The notes under the pieces are model-generated. The model was not told the origin of the DNA, did no database searches, and was given only the letters and a program-made list of their open reading frames with translations. A stretch of DNA of 64,000 nucleotides from Burkholderia cenocepacia (lineage in GTDB: Bacteria > Pseudomonadota > Gammaproteobacteria > Burkholderiales > Burkholderiaceae). Positions 19,701 to 28,884 of this stretch are shown one piece after another; the first letter of the stretch is position 1; every line of letters starts with the position of its first letter. The DNA lies in the NCBI RefSeq assembly GCF_900446215.1, contig NZ_UAQZ01000007.1, forward strand, positions 496,001-560,000, written 5' to 3'. Both the position numbers and the translations under genes were made by a program.

Positions 19701-22369
19701 GCACGACGTTGTTGGGTACGACGACAGCAGACCCGTCCGGAAACTGGACGTTCACGCCGACCACGGGTTTGGGAGAGGGCGCGCACTCGATTACGGTGAC
19801 TGCCACGGACACGGCCGGCAACGTGAGCACCCCGAGCACGGCTTTCGAGCTGACGGTCGATACGACGGCTCCTGCATTACCGACGGTGAATGCGACCGAC
19901 GGTACGTCGTTGTCGGGCACGGCGGAAGCGGGCGCGACGGTCAATATCGATACGAATGGCGACGGCACGCCGGACGCCACCGTAACAGCCGACCCCAGCG
20001 GCGCGTGGACGTACACACCATCGACCCCGCTGCCGATCGGCACGGTGATCGGCGTGACTGCCACGGACGCGGCTGGCAACACCGGCCCGTCCGCGTCGGT
20101 AACGGTTTCAGACCTGACGGCGCCGGCCGCGCCGATCATCGGCACCGTGACCGACGACGTTGGCTCGATCGTTGGCCTGCTGACGACTGGCGCGACGACG
20201 GACGACACGACCCCGACGCTTGCCGGTACAGCGGAAGCAGGCAGCACGGTGAGCGTCTATGACGGCACGACGTTGTTGGGTACGACGACAGCAGACCCGT
20301 CCGGAAACTGGACGTTCACGCCGACCACGGGTTTGGGAGAGGGCGCGCACTCGATTACGGTGACTGCCACGGACACGGCCGGCAACGTGAGCCCCCCGAG
20401 CACGACCTTCGATCTGACGATCGATACGACGGCTCCTGCATTACCGACTGTGAACGCGACCGATGGTACGTCGCTGTCGGGTACGGCGGAAGCGGGCGCG
20501 ACGGTCAATATCGATACGAACGGCGACGGCACGCCGGACGCCATCGTAACAGCCGACCCGGGCGGCGCGTGGACGTACACACCATCGAGCCCGCTGCCGA
20601 TCGGCACGGTGATCGGCGTGACCGCCACGGACGCGGCTGGCAACACCGGCCCGTCCGCGTCGGTAACGGTTTCAGACCTGACGGCGCCGGCCGCGCCGAT
20701 CATCGGCACCGTGACCGACGACGTTGGCTCGATCGTTGGCCTGCTGACGACTGGCGCGACGACGGACGACACGACCCCGACGCTTGCCGGTACGGCGGAA
20801 GCAGGCAGCACGGTGAGCGTCTATGACGGCACGACGTTGCTGGGTACGACGACGGCAGATCCGTCCGGAAACTGGACGTTCACGCCGGCCACAGGCTTGG
20901 GTGAAGGCGCGCATTCGATCACGGTGACTGCCACGGACACGGCCGGCAACGTGAGCCCCCCGAGCGCGGCATTCGCGATCACGGTCGATACGACCGCACC
21001 GACTGCGACGGCCACGCTGACGACCCTGACCGACAACACCGGCGTGCCCAACGACTGGATCACCGGCGACACGACCCCGACCCTGAGCGGCACGCTGAAT
21101 GCTGCGCTCGGTGCGGGCGAGGTCGTCCAGGTCAGCCTCGACGGCGGCGCCCACTGGACCAACGCGACCGTCAATGGCACGAACTGGACCTGGTACACGC
21201 CGGGCGTGTTGTCCGCGGCGAACTACACGGCGACGGTGCGCGTGGTCGATGCCGCCGGCAACCTCGGCCCGACGACGTCGCAGCTTTTCACGATCGATCC
21301 GAATGTCGCACCGGTCGTATCGGCGCAGGCATCGGGGAACCTGCTCGGGATCATCGGCGCGAACCTGCTCAACCTGATCGATTTCAGCACGCAGCAGGCG
21401 TTCTCCGCATCGGACTACAACAACAACCTCGATCACGTGACGCTGCACTACGGCGGATTGCTCGGCCTCGGCGCGCTGCAATTCAACGCGAACCAGGCGC
21501 TGGCGAACGAACTGGGGCTGCACTTCAACGTCGTCAACAACCCCGGAATCCTCGGCATCATCGGGCCGTCGTCCGACCTGACGATCACGGCGACCGACGG
21601 CGGCCCGATCGACAACCTGAGGCTCAACGAGTTTCTCGGTTCGATCACGCTGAACGGCGGGCTGATCAGCATCAGCGCGCTCGACAGCGTGACGATCTCC
21701 GCGACCGACAAGACAGGGCTGTCCGCATCGGCCACCGCCGGTCAGTTGCTGAACGCGAGCCTGCTCGGCTCGACGCAGTCGGCGTCGATCATCGAGGGGA
21801 CGTCGGGCAGCGACACCGTCACGGGCACGTCCGGCAACGACCGACTGTACGGCTATGGCGGCGACGACGTGCTGAACGGCGGCGACGGCAATGACCTGCT
21901 GCGCGGCGGCGCCGGCAACGACACGCTGAACGGTGGCAACGGCAACGATATCCTGATCGGCGGCACCGGTAACGACACGCTGACGGGCGGCGCCGGCACC
22001 GACGTGTTCCTGTGGGAAGTCGTCGGCGCGGACAACACCGGCGGCAACGGCCACGACGTCATCACCGACTTCCAGCTGGCAAGCGGCCCCACCGATACGA
22101 GCGGCGACAAGATCGATCTGTCGAAGCTGCTGGTCGGCTACACGGCCGACGCGGACGGGCCCGCGCACTACGTGGACGGCGTGCCCACGATCGATGCGGG
22201 CGACACGATCGGGCAGTTCCTGTCGGTGACGAACGTCGGCGCCGATACGGTGATCAGCATCGACCGCGACGGCGCCGGGACGGCGTTCGGTTCCGAAACC
22301 CTCGTCACGCTGAACAACGTGACGACCAACCTGGAGAGCCTGCTCGCGAACCATCAGATCATCGTCTGA
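13703..22369 (+). CDS. bapA: BapA-type giant RTX/Ig-repeat adhesin, type I secreted
   Basis: A 2,888-residue surface adhesin for biofilm formation. Order: a BapA prefix-like domain (about 1-112, including '[18 protein letters not shown]'); a Gly/Ala-rich segment (113-155); one unique Ig-like domain (to about 252); 12 A-type (about 100 residues) and 11 B-type (about 85 residues) Ig-like domains alternating to about 2429; one further Ig-like domain (to about 2534); a non-repeat region (to about 2697); about seven RTX nonapeptides of the GGxGND type (2698-2770) for Ca2+ binding; and a C-terminal type I secretion target domain. There is no Sec signal, as expected for this route. The start at 13703 has AAGGAG 8 nt upstream; the in-frame start at 13595 lacks a comparable site. 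The exporter genes follow directly. BapA of B. cenocepacia and Salmonella are the nearest known parallels. Confidence 0.92.
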   Translation: MVSSSVLSNHVDVPVANGSQVVASPGGPANFLLSAHKEDVANYARSGNDLVVEFKDGRTVRVQAFFENGADYHNLVFVQDDGRFLVQFGPALQATGDGIVDAALTYAPIGDGLSTGALLGILGGVAAAGGIAAAAASGGGGDDGGSGASGGGTPTGPARLAIDSIDGQSTDGNGNIVTGRASPTIAGSGAQPNTTVTIQVDGQTIGAVTADANGRWSYTPGTLPEGAHQITVTQTDSSGNTSELSTVGIVVDTIVPETPAITAVSDDAQHPVTIGGATSDTTPTLGGTAEAGSRVSVYDGTTLLGTTTADSSGKWTFTPTTGLGEGAHSITVTATDAAGNVSTPSAAFELTIDTTAPALPTVNATDGTSLSGTAEAGATVNIDTNGDGTPDATVTADPSGVWTYTPSTPLPIGTVIGVTATDAAGNTGPSASVTVTGDTTAPGAPVIGTVTDDAGSVVGAIASGGSTDDATPTLSGTAEAGSTVSVYDGTTLLGTTTADPSGNWTFTPTTGLEEGAHSLTVTATDTAGNVSVPSTAFDLTIDTTAPSIPTVNATDGTSLSGTAEAGATINIDTNGDGTPDATVTADPGGAWTYTPSTPLPAGTVIGVTATDAAGNTGPSASVTVTGDTTAPGAPVIGTVTDDAGSVVGAIASGGSTDDATPTLSGTAEAGSTVSVYDGTTLLGTTTADPSGNWTFTPTTALGEGAHSLTVTATDTAGNVSVPSTAFDLTIDTTAPAIPTVNATDGTSLSGTAEAGATVNIDTNGDGTPDATVTADPSGAWTYTPSTPLPAGTVIGVTATDAAGNTGPSASVTVTGDTTAPGAPVIGTVTDDVGSVVGAIISGGSTDDATPTLSGTAEAGSTVSVYDGTTLLGTTTADPSGNWTFTPTTGLGEGAHSLTVTATDTAGNVSVPSTAFELTIDTTAPALPTVNATDGTSLSGTAEAGATVNIDTNGDGTPDATVTADPSGAWTYTPSTPLPAGTVIGVTATDAAGNTGPSASVTVTGDTTAPGAPVIGTVTDDVGSVVGAIISGGSTDDATPTLSGTAEAGSTVSVYDGTTLLGTTTADPSGNWTFTPTTGLGEGAHSLTVTATDAAGNVSTPSTAFDLTIDTTAPALPTVNATDGTSLSGTAEAGATVNIDTNGDGTPDATVTADPSGAWTYTPSTPLPAGTVIGVTATDAAGNTGPSASVTVTGDTTAPAAPIVVSVTDDVGSIVGLLTTGATTDDTTPTLAGTAEAGSTVNVYDSTTLLGTTTADPSGNWTFTPTTALGEGAHSLTVTATDTAGNVSVPSTAFNLTIDTTAPALPTVNATDGTSLSGTAEAGATVNIDTNGDGTPDATVTADPSGAWTYTPSTPLPAGTVIGVTATDAAGNTGPSASVTVTGDTTAPAAPIIGTVTDDVGSVVGAIISGGSTDDATPTLSGTAEAGSTVSVYDGTTLLGTTTADPSGNWTFTPTTALGEGAHSLTVTATDTAGNVSVPSTAFNVTIDTTAPAIPTVNATDGTSLSGTAEAGATVNIDTNGDGTPDATVTADPSGVWTYTPSTPLPIGTVIGVTATDAAGNTGPSASVTVTGDTTAPAAPIVVSVTDDVGSTVGLLTTGATTDDTTPTLAGTAEAGSTVSVYDGTTLLGTTTADPSGNWTFTPTTGLGEGAHSLTVTATDTAGNVSVPSTAFNLTIDTTAPSIPTVNATDGTSLSGTAEAGATVNIDTNGDGTPDATVTADPSGAWTYTPSTPLPAGTVIGVTATDAAGNTGPSASVTVTGDTTAPAAPIVVSVTDDVGSIVGLLTTGATTDDTTPTLAGTAEAGSTVSVYDGTTLLGTTTADPSGNWTFTPATGLGEGAHSITVTATDTAGNVSTPSTAFELTVDTTAPALPTVNATDGTSLSGTAEAGATVNIDTNGDGTPDATVTADPSGAWTYTPSTPLPIGTVIGVTATDAAGNTGPSGSVTVSDLTAPAAPIVVSVTDDVGSIVGLLTTGATTDDTTPTLAGTAEAGSTVSVYDGTTLLGTTTADPSGNWTFTPTTGLGEGAHSITVTATDTAGNVSTPSTAFELTVDTTAPALPTVNATDGTSLSGTAEAGATVNIDTNGDGTPDATVTADPSGAWTYTPSTPLPIGTVIGVTATDAAGNTGPSASVTVSDLTAPAAPIIGTVTDDVGSIVGLLTTGATTDDTTPTLAGTAEAGSTVSVYDGTTLLGTTTADPSGNWTFTPTTGLGEGAHSITVTATDTAGNVSPPSTTFDLTIDTTAPALPTVNATDGTSLSGTAEAGATVNIDTNGDGTPDAIVTADPGGAWTYTPSSPLPIGTVIGVTATDAAGNTGPSASVTVSDLTAPAAPIIGTVTDDVGSIVGLLTTGATTDDTTPTLAGTAEAGSTVSVYDGTTLLGTTTADPSGNWTFTPATGLGEGAHSITVTATDTAGNVSPPSAAFAITVDTTAPTATATLTTLTDNTGVPNDWITGDTTPTLSGTLNAALGAGEVVQVSLDGGAHWTNATVNGTNWTWYTPGVLSAANYTATVRVVDAAGNLGPTTSQLFTIDPNVAPVVSAQASGNLLGIIGANLLNLIDFSTQQAFSASDYNNNLDHVTLHYGGLLGLGALQFNANQALANELGLHFNVVNNPGILGIIGPSSDLTITATDGGPIDNLRLNEFLGSITLNGGLISISALDSVTISATDKTGLSASATAGQLLNASLLGSTQSASIIEGTSGSDTVTGTSGNDRLYGYGGDDVLNGGDGNDLLRGGAGNDTLNGGNGNDILIGGTGNDTLTGGAGTDVFLWEVVGADNTGGNGHDVITDFQLASGPTDTSGDKIDLSKLLVGYTADADGPAHYVDGVPTIDAGDTIGQFLSVTNVGADTVISIDRDGAGTAFGSETLVTLNNVTTNLESLLANHQIIV
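14461..20988 (+). repeat. Tandem 567-bp Ig-domain repeat array inside bapA
   Basis: Eleven successive B-module landmarks ('acagccgacc' or its variant) lie at 14891, 15458, 16025, 16592, 17159, 17726, 18293, 18860, 19427, 19991 and 20555. The spacing is 567 bp for eight steps and 564 bp for the last two. Each unit is one A domain plus one B domain (189 residues). The 3-bp loss in the last units comes from the linker change from 'VTVTGD' to 'VTVSDL'. Units are nearly identical at DNA level and differ by interchangeable blocks ('GSVVGAI' versus 'GSIVGLL'), a mosaic pattern typical of recombination or gene conversion. Copy number is therefore expected to vary between strains and to be error-prone in short-read assemblies. 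Confidence 0.95.
21796..22008 (+). repeat. RTX nonapeptide repeats
   Basis: Seven or so consecutive glycine/aspartate-rich nonapeptides follow the pattern GGxGNDxLx, such as 'GGDGNDLLR', 'GGAGNDTLN', 'GGNGNDILI' and 'GGTGNDTLT'. They form the Ca2+-induced beta-roll that folds after type I export. They sit just ahead of the C-terminal secretion signal, the usual order for RTX proteins. Confidence 0.92.
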
Positions 22370-22380
22370 CCGCAGCGCCC

Positions 22381-22404
22381 CGGGGAGGCCGGCCTGCCTC
22401 CCCG
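22381..22404 (+). terminator. Intercistronic hairpin between bapA and bapB
   Basis: A 9-bp perfect stem (CGGGGAGGC / GCCTCCCCG) with a 6-nt loop begins 11 bp after the bapA stop and 62 bp before the next start. It has no T-tract, so it may act as a partial terminator or as a 3'-end stabiliser. Either would let the giant adhesin message accumulate above that of the exporter genes. Confidence 0.55.
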
Positions 22405-22465
22405 ACACGGCAGGCCCGTTCGCATCGCGACGCGGGCCCGCCCGACGCATATCCGTTCCCGCGTC

Positions 22466-24313
22466 ATGCGCGGGGCCAGCTTTGCCGGACGGCTCGCCGC
22501 CGGCGTCCCGATGATGCTCAAGACAACCGCTTGCTCCAGATTCACAGTGCGTCGCGCCGCTCGCGCGGCGCGTGCCGTTTTTCATCCAGGCCATGTGTTG
22601 TTCGCGATCGCGCTGTTCGATACCGCCTCGGTGGCGTTCGCGTCATCGTCGTCGCCGCTGCCGAGCGGCCGACTGACCGATTCGTTCGAGACCGCGGTCC
22701 GCGTGCCGGCTCCTGCGGCCCAGGCTGCCGCGGCATCTCCCCCGCGTTCGTTGCCGCCGGGGTCTCCCCGGGGTGCCGCTCCGGCGATGCACACCGCGAT
22801 GGCGCCGTCGTTCGTGCCGTTGCCGGCCGGCATGCCCGCCGCCGCCGCTGCCGCCCCGCGCCGGCACCTGGCGCCGCCATTGCCGCCTGCGGACCCGGCA
22901 CGGCGCATCGTCCTCGCGAACCTGTCCCGTGCGATGGCGCCGGGCGACCTGCCATCACCGGTGCCGTTGCCGCACGACGGGGTGACGACGATCACGCCGG
23001 ATCTGCCGGACGCATTCGACACGCCCGCCGCCGCGCACGCAGCGGATCCCGAGGATGCAGAGGATTCCGCCGGCGCATCGGGCGAAACGCTGCGCATCGC
23101 GCTCGATCGCCTGACGCTGCGCGACGCGGTCGGCGTCGCGATCGCGCGCCATCCGGACATCGGTCGCGCGCATGCGGAAGTGGCGCAAAGCCTGTCGGAG
23201 GTCGAGGTCGCGAAAGCGGCCTGGTACCCGAAGATCGACTATGGCGTGCGCCCCGGCTATGGCGGCAGTTTCGGCAGCAACGGCAACCGTACCGGCACGC
23301 GCGCCTCGATCGGCGTGTCGCAGTTGCTGTACGACTTCGGCCGTACGTCGGGCCGGATTTCCGCGGCGGACTCGACGCGCAGCCAGAAGCAGTACCAGTT
23401 GGCCGACACGATCGAGACGGTCGCGTATCAGACGGCGTCGACGTTCATCGAACTGGCCGCGAGCCAGGACGTCGTCGCCGCCGCGCGGCGCCAGGTCGCC
23501 GCGCTGAGCGACACGCGCACGAAGATTCTCGATCGCGTGCGGGCCGGACTGTCGGTTTCGTCGGACCGCAATCTGGTCGAACTGGCGATCCTGCATGCAC
23601 AGGCGGAAGTGCTGAAGGCCAACACGCGCTTCGACGTCGCCGCCGCGAAGCTCACCGAACTGATCGGCGCCCGCCCGCGGCGCGTGGCGCCCCTCGGCGG
23701 CACGGTCGATTTCGTCGGCGATCTCGGCCACGCCGGCGGCGACATCGAACGCACGCCGTCGGTGCTTGCCGCGGCGGCGGCCGTCGATGCGGCCGATGCG
23801 CGCGTGCGGGTCGCGCAGGCGGAACGCTTTCCGTCGATCGGTATCGGCGCGAGCCGTTCGATATCGAGCGGCCGCCCGAACGCGACCAATGACACATGGA
23901 TCGGTTTCGCGGTGAGCGGCAACTACTCGCTCGGCGGCCTGGCGAAACACCAGATCGCGGCCGCCGAAGCCGAACTGCGCGCGAACCGCGAAAGCCTCGA
24001 GAACCGGCGGCTCGTCACGCGCAGCGCGCTCAAGTCGGCGGAAATCGAAGCGTCCGGCGCGGCCGCGCGCCTGAACAGCTACGAGAAAGTGACCGCGCTG
24101 TCGCGCGCGTCGCGCGACCTGTACTGGCAGGAATACATCCTGAACAAGCGTACGTTGACCGACGTCGTGAATCCGGAGCGCGACATCTTCGAATCGGAAG
24201 TCGAGGCGATCAACGCACTGGCCGACGGCGCGATCGCGCGCATCAAGGCATACGTGGCAGTCGGCAAATTCGTCGAATTGCTGCGCGAACACGAGGGGAG
24301 TCGTCATGAATGA
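22466..24313 (+). CDS. bapB: TolC-family outer-membrane channel of the adhesin type I exporter
   Basis: A 615-residue protein. A hydrophobic export signal lies at about residues 30-55 ('HVLFAIALFDTASVAFAS'). Residues about 60-200 are low-complexity, rich in Pro and Ala. The TolC/OEP domain covers about 205-605, starting 'LRIALDRLTLRDAVGVAIARHPDIG', with the duplicated helical-hairpin pattern ('LRANRESLENRRLVTRSALKSAEIEA') typical of type I efflux channels. It forms the outer-membrane duct for BapA. The start at 22466 is the most upstream; the ATG at 22511 is an equally possible start nearer the signal sequence. It overlaps the ABC gene by 8 bp. The long Pro/Ala linker before the TolC domain is unusual. 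Confidence 0.88.
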   Translation: MRGASFAGRLAAGVPMMLKTTACSRFTVRRAARAARAVFHPGHVLFAIALFDTASVAFASSSSPLPSGRLTDSFETAVRVPAPAAQAAAASPPRSLPPGSPRGAAPAMHTAMAPSFVPLPAGMPAAAAAAPRRHLAPPLPPADPARRIVLANLSRAMAPGDLPSPVPLPHDGVTTITPDLPDAFDTPAAAHAADPEDAEDSAGASGETLRIALDRLTLRDAVGVAIARHPDIGRAHAEVAQSLSEVEVAKAAWYPKIDYGVRPGYGGSFGSNGNRTGTRASIGVSQLLYDFGRTSGRISAADSTRSQKQYQLADTIETVAYQTASTFIELAASQDVVAAARRQVAALSDTRTKILDRVRAGLSVSSDRNLVELAILHAQAEVLKANTRFDVAAAKLTELIGARPRRVAPLGGTVDFVGDLGHAGGDIERTPSVLAAAAAVDAADARVRVAQAERFPSIGIGASRSISSGRPNATNDTWIGFAVSGNYSLGGLAKHQIAAAEAELRANRESLENRRLVTRSALKSAEIEASGAAARLNSYEKVTALSRASRDLYWQEYILNKRTLTDVVNPERDIFESEVEAINALADGAIARIKAYVAVGKFVELLREHEGSRHE

Positions 24314-26525
24314 TGCGTTTCGCGCCGGGCGCGATGCCGGCGCCGATATCGCGCGCTGGACCGACCCGCTGATTTTCGCGGCACGGCATCTCGGTCTCGC
24401 CGTTTCGCCCGAGCAGGTCCGTGGCGCGGCGTCGTGGGCGAGCGTCGCGGAGCCGGACGCCGCCGTCATCGAAGTCGCCGCGTCCGCGGGCCTGGCCGCG
24501 CAGTTCGTCGCGTTGCCGCCGGCACGGCTCACGCCGGCGATGCTGCCGGCGCTCGCCGTGTTCGACGATGCGCATGTCGGCGTGATCGTATCGGTCGCGG
24601 CGGGGCGTGCGGTCGTCCAGTTCGTCTTCGACGGCAAGCCGGTCGAACGCGCGATCGATCTGGACGCGCCGGCGCCGGCGTGGCCGGCCCGCATGTTGAT
24701 CGTCCACGAGCGGGTCGCGCGGCGTGACGAACGCGTCGACGGCTACCTGTCCGCCAAACCCGACACCTGGCTGCACGATCTGTTCTCGGCGCAATGGAAG
24801 GTATTGCTCGATCTCGGCGCCGGCTCGCTGTTTGGCAATCTGCTCGCGATCGCGACGTCGCTGTTCGCGATGCAGGTGTGGGATCGTGTGGTCCCGGCGC
24901 GGGCGACGCACACGCTGTGGGTGCTGGCTTCAGGCGTCGTGCTCGCGCTCGCGCTGGAACTGCTGCTGCGTACCGCCCGCGTATCGATCGCCGATCATTT
25001 CGGCAAGCAGGCGGACCTCAAGCTGTCCGCGATGTTCTTCGCGCGCGTGCTCGATATCCGCAACGACGCGCGGCCGCGCTCGCCGGGCACGCTGGTCGCC
25101 CAGCTTCGCGACCTCGAACAGCTGCGCGAGCTGCTGACGTCGAGCACGATGGGCGTGCTGATCGACATCCCGTTCGTCATCACGTTCCTGTTCATCATCT
25201 GGCTGCTCGGCGGGCCGCTCGCGTTCGTGCCGCTCGCGGCGATCCCGCTGCTGATCCTGCCGGGCGTGCTCGCGCAAATCCCGCTGGCGAAGCTGTCGAA
25301 CCAGGGGCTCGAGGAATCGGCGCTGCGCAACGCGATCCTGATGGAGGCCATCTATCGCGCGGAGGACATCAAGGCGTTGCAGGCGGAGCCGCGATTCCGG
25401 CAGCTGTGGGCGCGGACGAATCGCGTGAATGCCGATATCGGCTTGCAACAACGCCGGCTGGCCGGTCTGCTGGTCAATCTCGCGCAGACGGTGCAGCAGC
25501 TTGCGTACGCCGGCGTACTGGTCGCCGGCGTGTACGGCATCCTGGACGCGAGCCTGTCGTTCGGCGCCGTGCTGGCCTGTTCCATCCTGACGAGCCGCAC
25601 GATCGCCCCGCTGGGCCAGATTCCCGCCGTGCTGTCGCGCATCCAGAACGTACGCGCGGGCAAGAAGGGGCTCGACAACCTGCTCGCGCTGCCGGTCGAT
25701 CATGATCCGGCGGTCGATGCGTATCACAAGCCGGCGCTCGTCGGCCGATATCGCTTCGAGCAGGTCGGATACAGCTTCGATCCGCAGGCAAAGCCGGTGC
25801 TCGGTATTCCGAATCTGTCGATCGAGCCGGGCGAGCGGATCGCGATTCTCGGCCGGGTCGGTGCGGGCAAATCGACGCTGCTGCGGCTGCTCGGCGGACT
25901 CGCGACGCCGGTGCAGGGGCGCATCCTGTTCAACGACACGCCACTGCCGCTGATCGACGTCGCTGACGTCCGTCGCGACGTCGGGATGCTGCTGCAGGAA
26001 TCGAGTCTCTTCTACGGCACGCTGCGAGAGAACCTGCTGATCGCGAATCCGCTCGCTACCGACGATGCGATGCTCGCGGCGATGAAGGTCGCCTGCGCGG
26101 ACCAGTTGCTGTTGCGGCAGCCGCACGGCCTCGACCTGAAACTGCGCGAAAGCGGCCTCGGCCTGTCCGGCGGCCAGAAGCAGGCGCTGATGCTGGCCCG
26201 CGTGATTCTGCGTGCACCGAACGTGTTGCTGCTCGACGAGCCGACCGCGTCGCTCGACGAGGCGACCGAGCGCGCGATCGTCGAGCGCCTGCGGCAGTGG
26301 CTCGGCCATCGCACGTTGATCGTCGCGACGCATCGTTATCCGGTGCTGTCGATCGTCGATCGCATCATCGTGCTCGATGGCGGGCGCGTGGTGCGTGACG
26401 GTCCGAAAGACGAGGTGCTGGCAGCGTTACGCGGTGCCGGCACGCCGGAGCCGGCGGCGGCTTCGCGCGCGCCGGCTGGCGAGTCGAGCCCGTTGCCGGC
26501 GCAGATGGCGGGAGAGGCACGATGA
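24306..26525 (+). CDS. bapC: Type I secretion ABC transporter (LapB/HlyB-like) with degenerate C39-like domain
   Basis: A 739-residue inner-membrane half-transporter. Residues 1-140 form a C39-peptidase-like domain lacking the catalytic Cys, as in RTX exporters, where it docks the unfolded substrate. About 160-450 form the six-helix membrane domain ('LFGNLLAIATSLFAMQVWDRVVPARATHTLWVLA'). About 490-715 form the ATPase, with Walker A 'GRVGAGKSTLL' (near 517), signature 'LSGGQKQALMLARVIL' (near 621), Walker B 'VLLLDEPTASLDEAT' (near 645) and the H-loop 'VATHRYP'. It powers BapA export. The start overlaps the bapB end by 8 bp and the stop overlaps the next start (ATGA), so the three exporter genes are translationally coupled. 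Confidence 0.93.
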   Translation: MNDAFRAGRDAGADIARWTDPLIFAARHLGLAVSPEQVRGAASWASVAEPDAAVIEVAASAGLAAQFVALPPARLTPAMLPALAVFDDAHVGVIVSVAAGRAVVQFVFDGKPVERAIDLDAPAPAWPARMLIVHERVARRDERVDGYLSAKPDTWLHDLFSAQWKVLLDLGAGSLFGNLLAIATSLFAMQVWDRVVPARATHTLWVLASGVVLALALELLLRTARVSIADHFGKQADLKLSAMFFARVLDIRNDARPRSPGTLVAQLRDLEQLRELLTSSTMGVLIDIPFVITFLFIIWLLGGPLAFVPLAAIPLLILPGVLAQIPLAKLSNQGLEESALRNAILMEAIYRAEDIKALQAEPRFRQLWARTNRVNADIGLQQRRLAGLLVNLAQTVQQLAYAGVLVAGVYGILDASLSFGAVLACSILTSRTIAPLGQIPAVLSRIQNVRAGKKGLDNLLALPVDHDPAVDAYHKPALVGRYRFEQVGYSFDPQAKPVLGIPNLSIEPGERIAILGRVGAGKSTLLRLLGGLATPVQGRILFNDTPLPLIDVADVRRDVGMLLQESSLFYGTLRENLLIANPLATDDAMLAAMKVACADQLLLRQPHGLDLKLRESGLGLSGGQKQALMLARVILRAPNVLLLDEPTASLDEATERAIVERLRQWLGHRTLIVATHRYPVLSIVDRIIVLDGGRVVRDGPKDEVLAALRGAGTPEPAAASRAPAGESSPLPAQMAGEAR

Positions 26526-27694
26526 GCGATTTTCCGTGGTCGGCGCATCGCGCACGCGAAGCGGCACCCGCCCGGCGAATGCTGTGGCTGATCGTTGCTG
26601 CGCTGGCGATCTTCCTCGTGTGGTCCGTGTTCGCGAACCTCGACGAAGTCGCGGTCGGCGAAGCCAAGGTCACGCCGGCATCGAAAGGGCAGGTCATCCA
26701 GAGTCTCGAAGGCGGCATCCTGCTGGAACTGGCGGTGCGCGAAGGCGATGTCGTCGACGCGGGCCAGCGGCTCGCGACGCTCGATCCGGTGCTCGCGCGC
26801 TCGTCGATGGAGGAAACGCTGGAACGGATCACCGCATTGCAGGGCCGTGCCGCGCGGCTGTATGCGGAGATGAACGACCTGCCCGGCATCGAATTCCCGG
26901 CGGAACTGGCGAACGAGAAGGCCGTGACCGGGCGTGAGCGTCAGCTGTTCGTCGCAAACCGGCGCGCGTTTCGCGAGAACGTCGCCAACCTGCGCGAACA
27001 GTTGCGGCTCGCCGAGGACGAGCTCCGGATTGCGTTGCCGCTGTTGAAAACCGGCGCGACCAACGAGGTCGAGGTGCTCCGGTTGCGTCAGAAGGCCGCC
27101 GAATTCTCGACGAAGCTCGCAGCGGCGCAGAGCGAATACTACGTCGCGCTGAAAGCCGACTATTCGAAGACGATGGCCGATCTCGAGCCGCTGCTCAAGG
27201 TTCGCGAAGGGCGTGCCGATCAATTGCGGCGAACCGTGATTCGCGCGCCGGCGCGCGGCATCGTGAAAGACATCCGGGTGTCGACGGTCGGCGGGGTGAT
27301 TCCGCCGGGCGGCATGCTGATGGAGATCGTGCCGCTCGACGACCAGTTGTTGATCGAGGCGCGCCTCAGCCCGCGCGACATCGCATTCATTCATCCGGGG
27401 CAGGAGGCGACCGTGAAGATCACGGCGTTCGAGTCGTCGATCTACGGGTCGCTGCCGGCGAAGGTCGAGCGGATTTCGCCCGACACGATCGAAGACCAGG
27501 TCGACCGGCGCGTGTATTACTACCGTGTTTACGTGCTCACGCAGCACGCGTATCTGGAAACCCGCGACGGCAAGCGGCATCCGATCCTGCCGGGCATGGT
27601 CGCCACCGCGGAGATCCGCACCGGGCGCCGCACCGTGTTCGACTACCTGGTCAAGCCGCTGAACCGCGCAGCCGAGGCGTTGCGCGAACGCTAA
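26522..27694 (+). CDS. bapD: HlyD-family periplasmic adaptor of the adhesin exporter
   Basis: A 390-residue membrane-fusion protein. One N-terminal transmembrane helix ('MLWLIVAALAIFLVWSVFA', about residues 20-38) is followed by a lipoyl-like half ('GEAKVTPASKGQVIQSLEGG'), a long alpha-helical coiled-coil region (about 95-235) and the second lipoyl/beta-barrel part ('TVIRAPARGIVKDIRVSTVGGVIPPGG'). It ends with the HlyD 'VYVLT...ILPGMVATAEIRTGRRTVFDYLVKPL' block. It bridges the ABC protein and the TolC-like channel. It is the last gene of the operon and converges with the DUF488 gene. No dedicated LapG/LapD-like release genes follow. Confidence 0.92.
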   Translation: MSDFPWSAHRAREAAPARRMLWLIVAALAIFLVWSVFANLDEVAVGEAKVTPASKGQVIQSLEGGILLELAVREGDVVDAGQRLATLDPVLARSSMEETLERITALQGRAARLYAEMNDLPGIEFPAELANEKAVTGRERQLFVANRRAFRENVANLREQLRLAEDELRIALPLLKTGATNEVEVLRLRQKAAEFSTKLAAAQSEYYVALKADYSKTMADLEPLLKVREGRADQLRRTVIRAPARGIVKDIRVSTVGGVIPPGGMLMEIVPLDDQLLIEARLSPRDIAFIHPGQEATVKITAFESSIYGSLPAKVERISPDTIEDQVDRRVYYYRVYVLTQHAYLETRDGKRHPILPGMVATAEIRTGRRTVFDYLVKPLNRAAEALRER

Positions 27695-27712
27695 CGCGCC
27701 GGCGCGGCACGA

Positions 27713-28273
27713 TCATGGGTGCGACGCCGAGTCGTTGCGTTCGGCATCCGGATACACGATCGTGCCGTCGTCCCGGATCGCGGCGCCGGCCGTGAGCCGC
27801 GCGGGCTCCACGCGGTTGCGGTCCATGATGTGCAGCACCGTTTCGCCGCGCGCGATCAGGTAATCGGACACGATGCGCCGGTGGCAGCGCCACCACACGG
27901 CTTCCGAACACATGATCGCGCAGCGCTGCTCGTGCCCCTGCGCGATCAGCCGGTCGAGGCCCGCATGAAACGCCGGCGACAGCGCATAGTCCGCGTAGCG
28001 GTGAAAGCTGCGGTTGGTCCAGAAACCGTTGACGTCGTCGGGTACGCCGCGCGACTTGCCGCGCAGGCCGCCGAGCTCGGCGATGTGTTCGTACGCGATG
28101 TCGGCGGCGGCGAGCGCGTCCGGCAGCGTCGCTTCGTTGAATTGCGGATTGGTGCGCGAACGCGTCATCTTGCGGATGTCCGCGAGCAGCGTGATCTCGA
28201 CCGCATCGAGCAGGTCGACGAATGCGTCGAGCGTGCGGTTCGAATGGCCGATCGTGTAGAACGGGAGCGTCAT
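27713..28273 (-). CDS. DUF488 domain-containing protein
   Basis: A 186-residue protein. 'YTIGHSNRTLDAFVDLL' at the N-terminus, 'LLADIRKMTRSRTNPQFN', and the Cys/His-containing 'AIMCSEAVWWRCHRRIVSDYL' are the DUF488 hallmarks. The family is of unknown biochemical function. The start at 28273 overlaps the stop of the upstream DUF2945 gene (ATGA), so the two are a coupled pair; the frame remains open upstream but overlaps that gene. It converges with bapD, with a gap of only 18 bp. Confidence 0.85.
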   Translation of the reverse strand: MTLPFYTIGHSNRTLDAFVDLLDAVEITLLADIRKMTRSRTNPQFNEATLPDALAAADIAYEHIAELGGLRGKSRGVPDDVNGFWTNRSFHRYADYALSPAFHAGLDRLIAQGHEQRCAIMCSEAVWWRCHRRIVSDYLIARGETVLHIMDRNRVEPARLTAGAAIRDDGTIVYPDAERNDSASHP

Positions 28274-28497
28274 GCGTCGTCCTTGCCGGCGATGCGTTCG
28301 AGCACGCGGCCGCGATGCGCGGCGATGTGGTCGGTCCGGTCGCTCTTGATCTCGTACTGCGGATCGTCGGGCGACGCGCGATGGCGATGCCCCTTGTAGT
28401 CGAAGTCGGCGGTATGGATCGCGATGATCGTGCCGGTCACGTAGCCGGCCTCGGAATTCCAGCGGACGTGGTCGCCCAGCCTGAATGGGGTGGTCAT
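28270..28497 (-). CDS. DUF2945/HVA1 family small protein
   Basis: A 75-residue protein. 'FRLGDHVRWNSEAGYVTGTII' followed by 'DYKGHRHRASPDDPQYEIKSDRTDHIAAH' matches the HVA1/DUF2945 family, a small Tudor-like beta-barrel of unknown function found in bacteria and fungi. The start at 28497 fits the start of the domain. It is translationally coupled to DUF488 by ATGA, a pairing that suggests a shared task, possibly a general stress role (inference). Confidence 0.82.
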   Translation of the reverse strand: MTTPFRLGDHVRWNSEAGYVTGTIIAIHTADFDYKGHRHRASPDDPQYEIKSDRTDHIAAHRGRVLERIAGKDDA

Positions 28498-28884
28498 GCC
28501 GGGTGTGCCTCCTCGTGTCGATACACGGTGGGTCGGTCCGCGGCCTTGGCGGTGCGCGTCGGAGGCCGCGAGACAGAACATCGATGAATTCAGGACAAAC
28601 TGGATGCGTGAACGAGAGTAGCGCGATTTCCGCCACCCGGGCGAATGTGCTTGAGCGGAAGCCGGCGTGTCTTGTGTAACGCCATATATCCGACGAGGCG
28701 CCGGCAAAAAGTTCACGTCCGTTGCCCGTACGGTGGTAGCTGGGTTCGGAACAGCAATGTGTGGGAGGAATCGGGGTGATATCCCGGGACGAAATGACTC
28801 GATCAGCGCCTGGCCCAGCTGGCTATCGCGGCAATGACGCGGGTGGTCGACCCGGCTGAAGCGACGAACAATTTCGATGCGGAG
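28498..28884. other. Intergenic region without a recognised gene
   Basis: This stretch lies between the start of the DUF2945 gene and the end of the LysR gene. No open frame with coding character, no clear remnant of a known family and no strong terminator were found. Codon usage of the short frames here does not match the neighbours. Confidence 0.5.

Noticed and set aside
14461-20988. CRISPR-like or mobile repeat array
   Set aside because: The repeats are long, in frame and protein-coding Ig domains without spacers; no cas gene or transposase is present.
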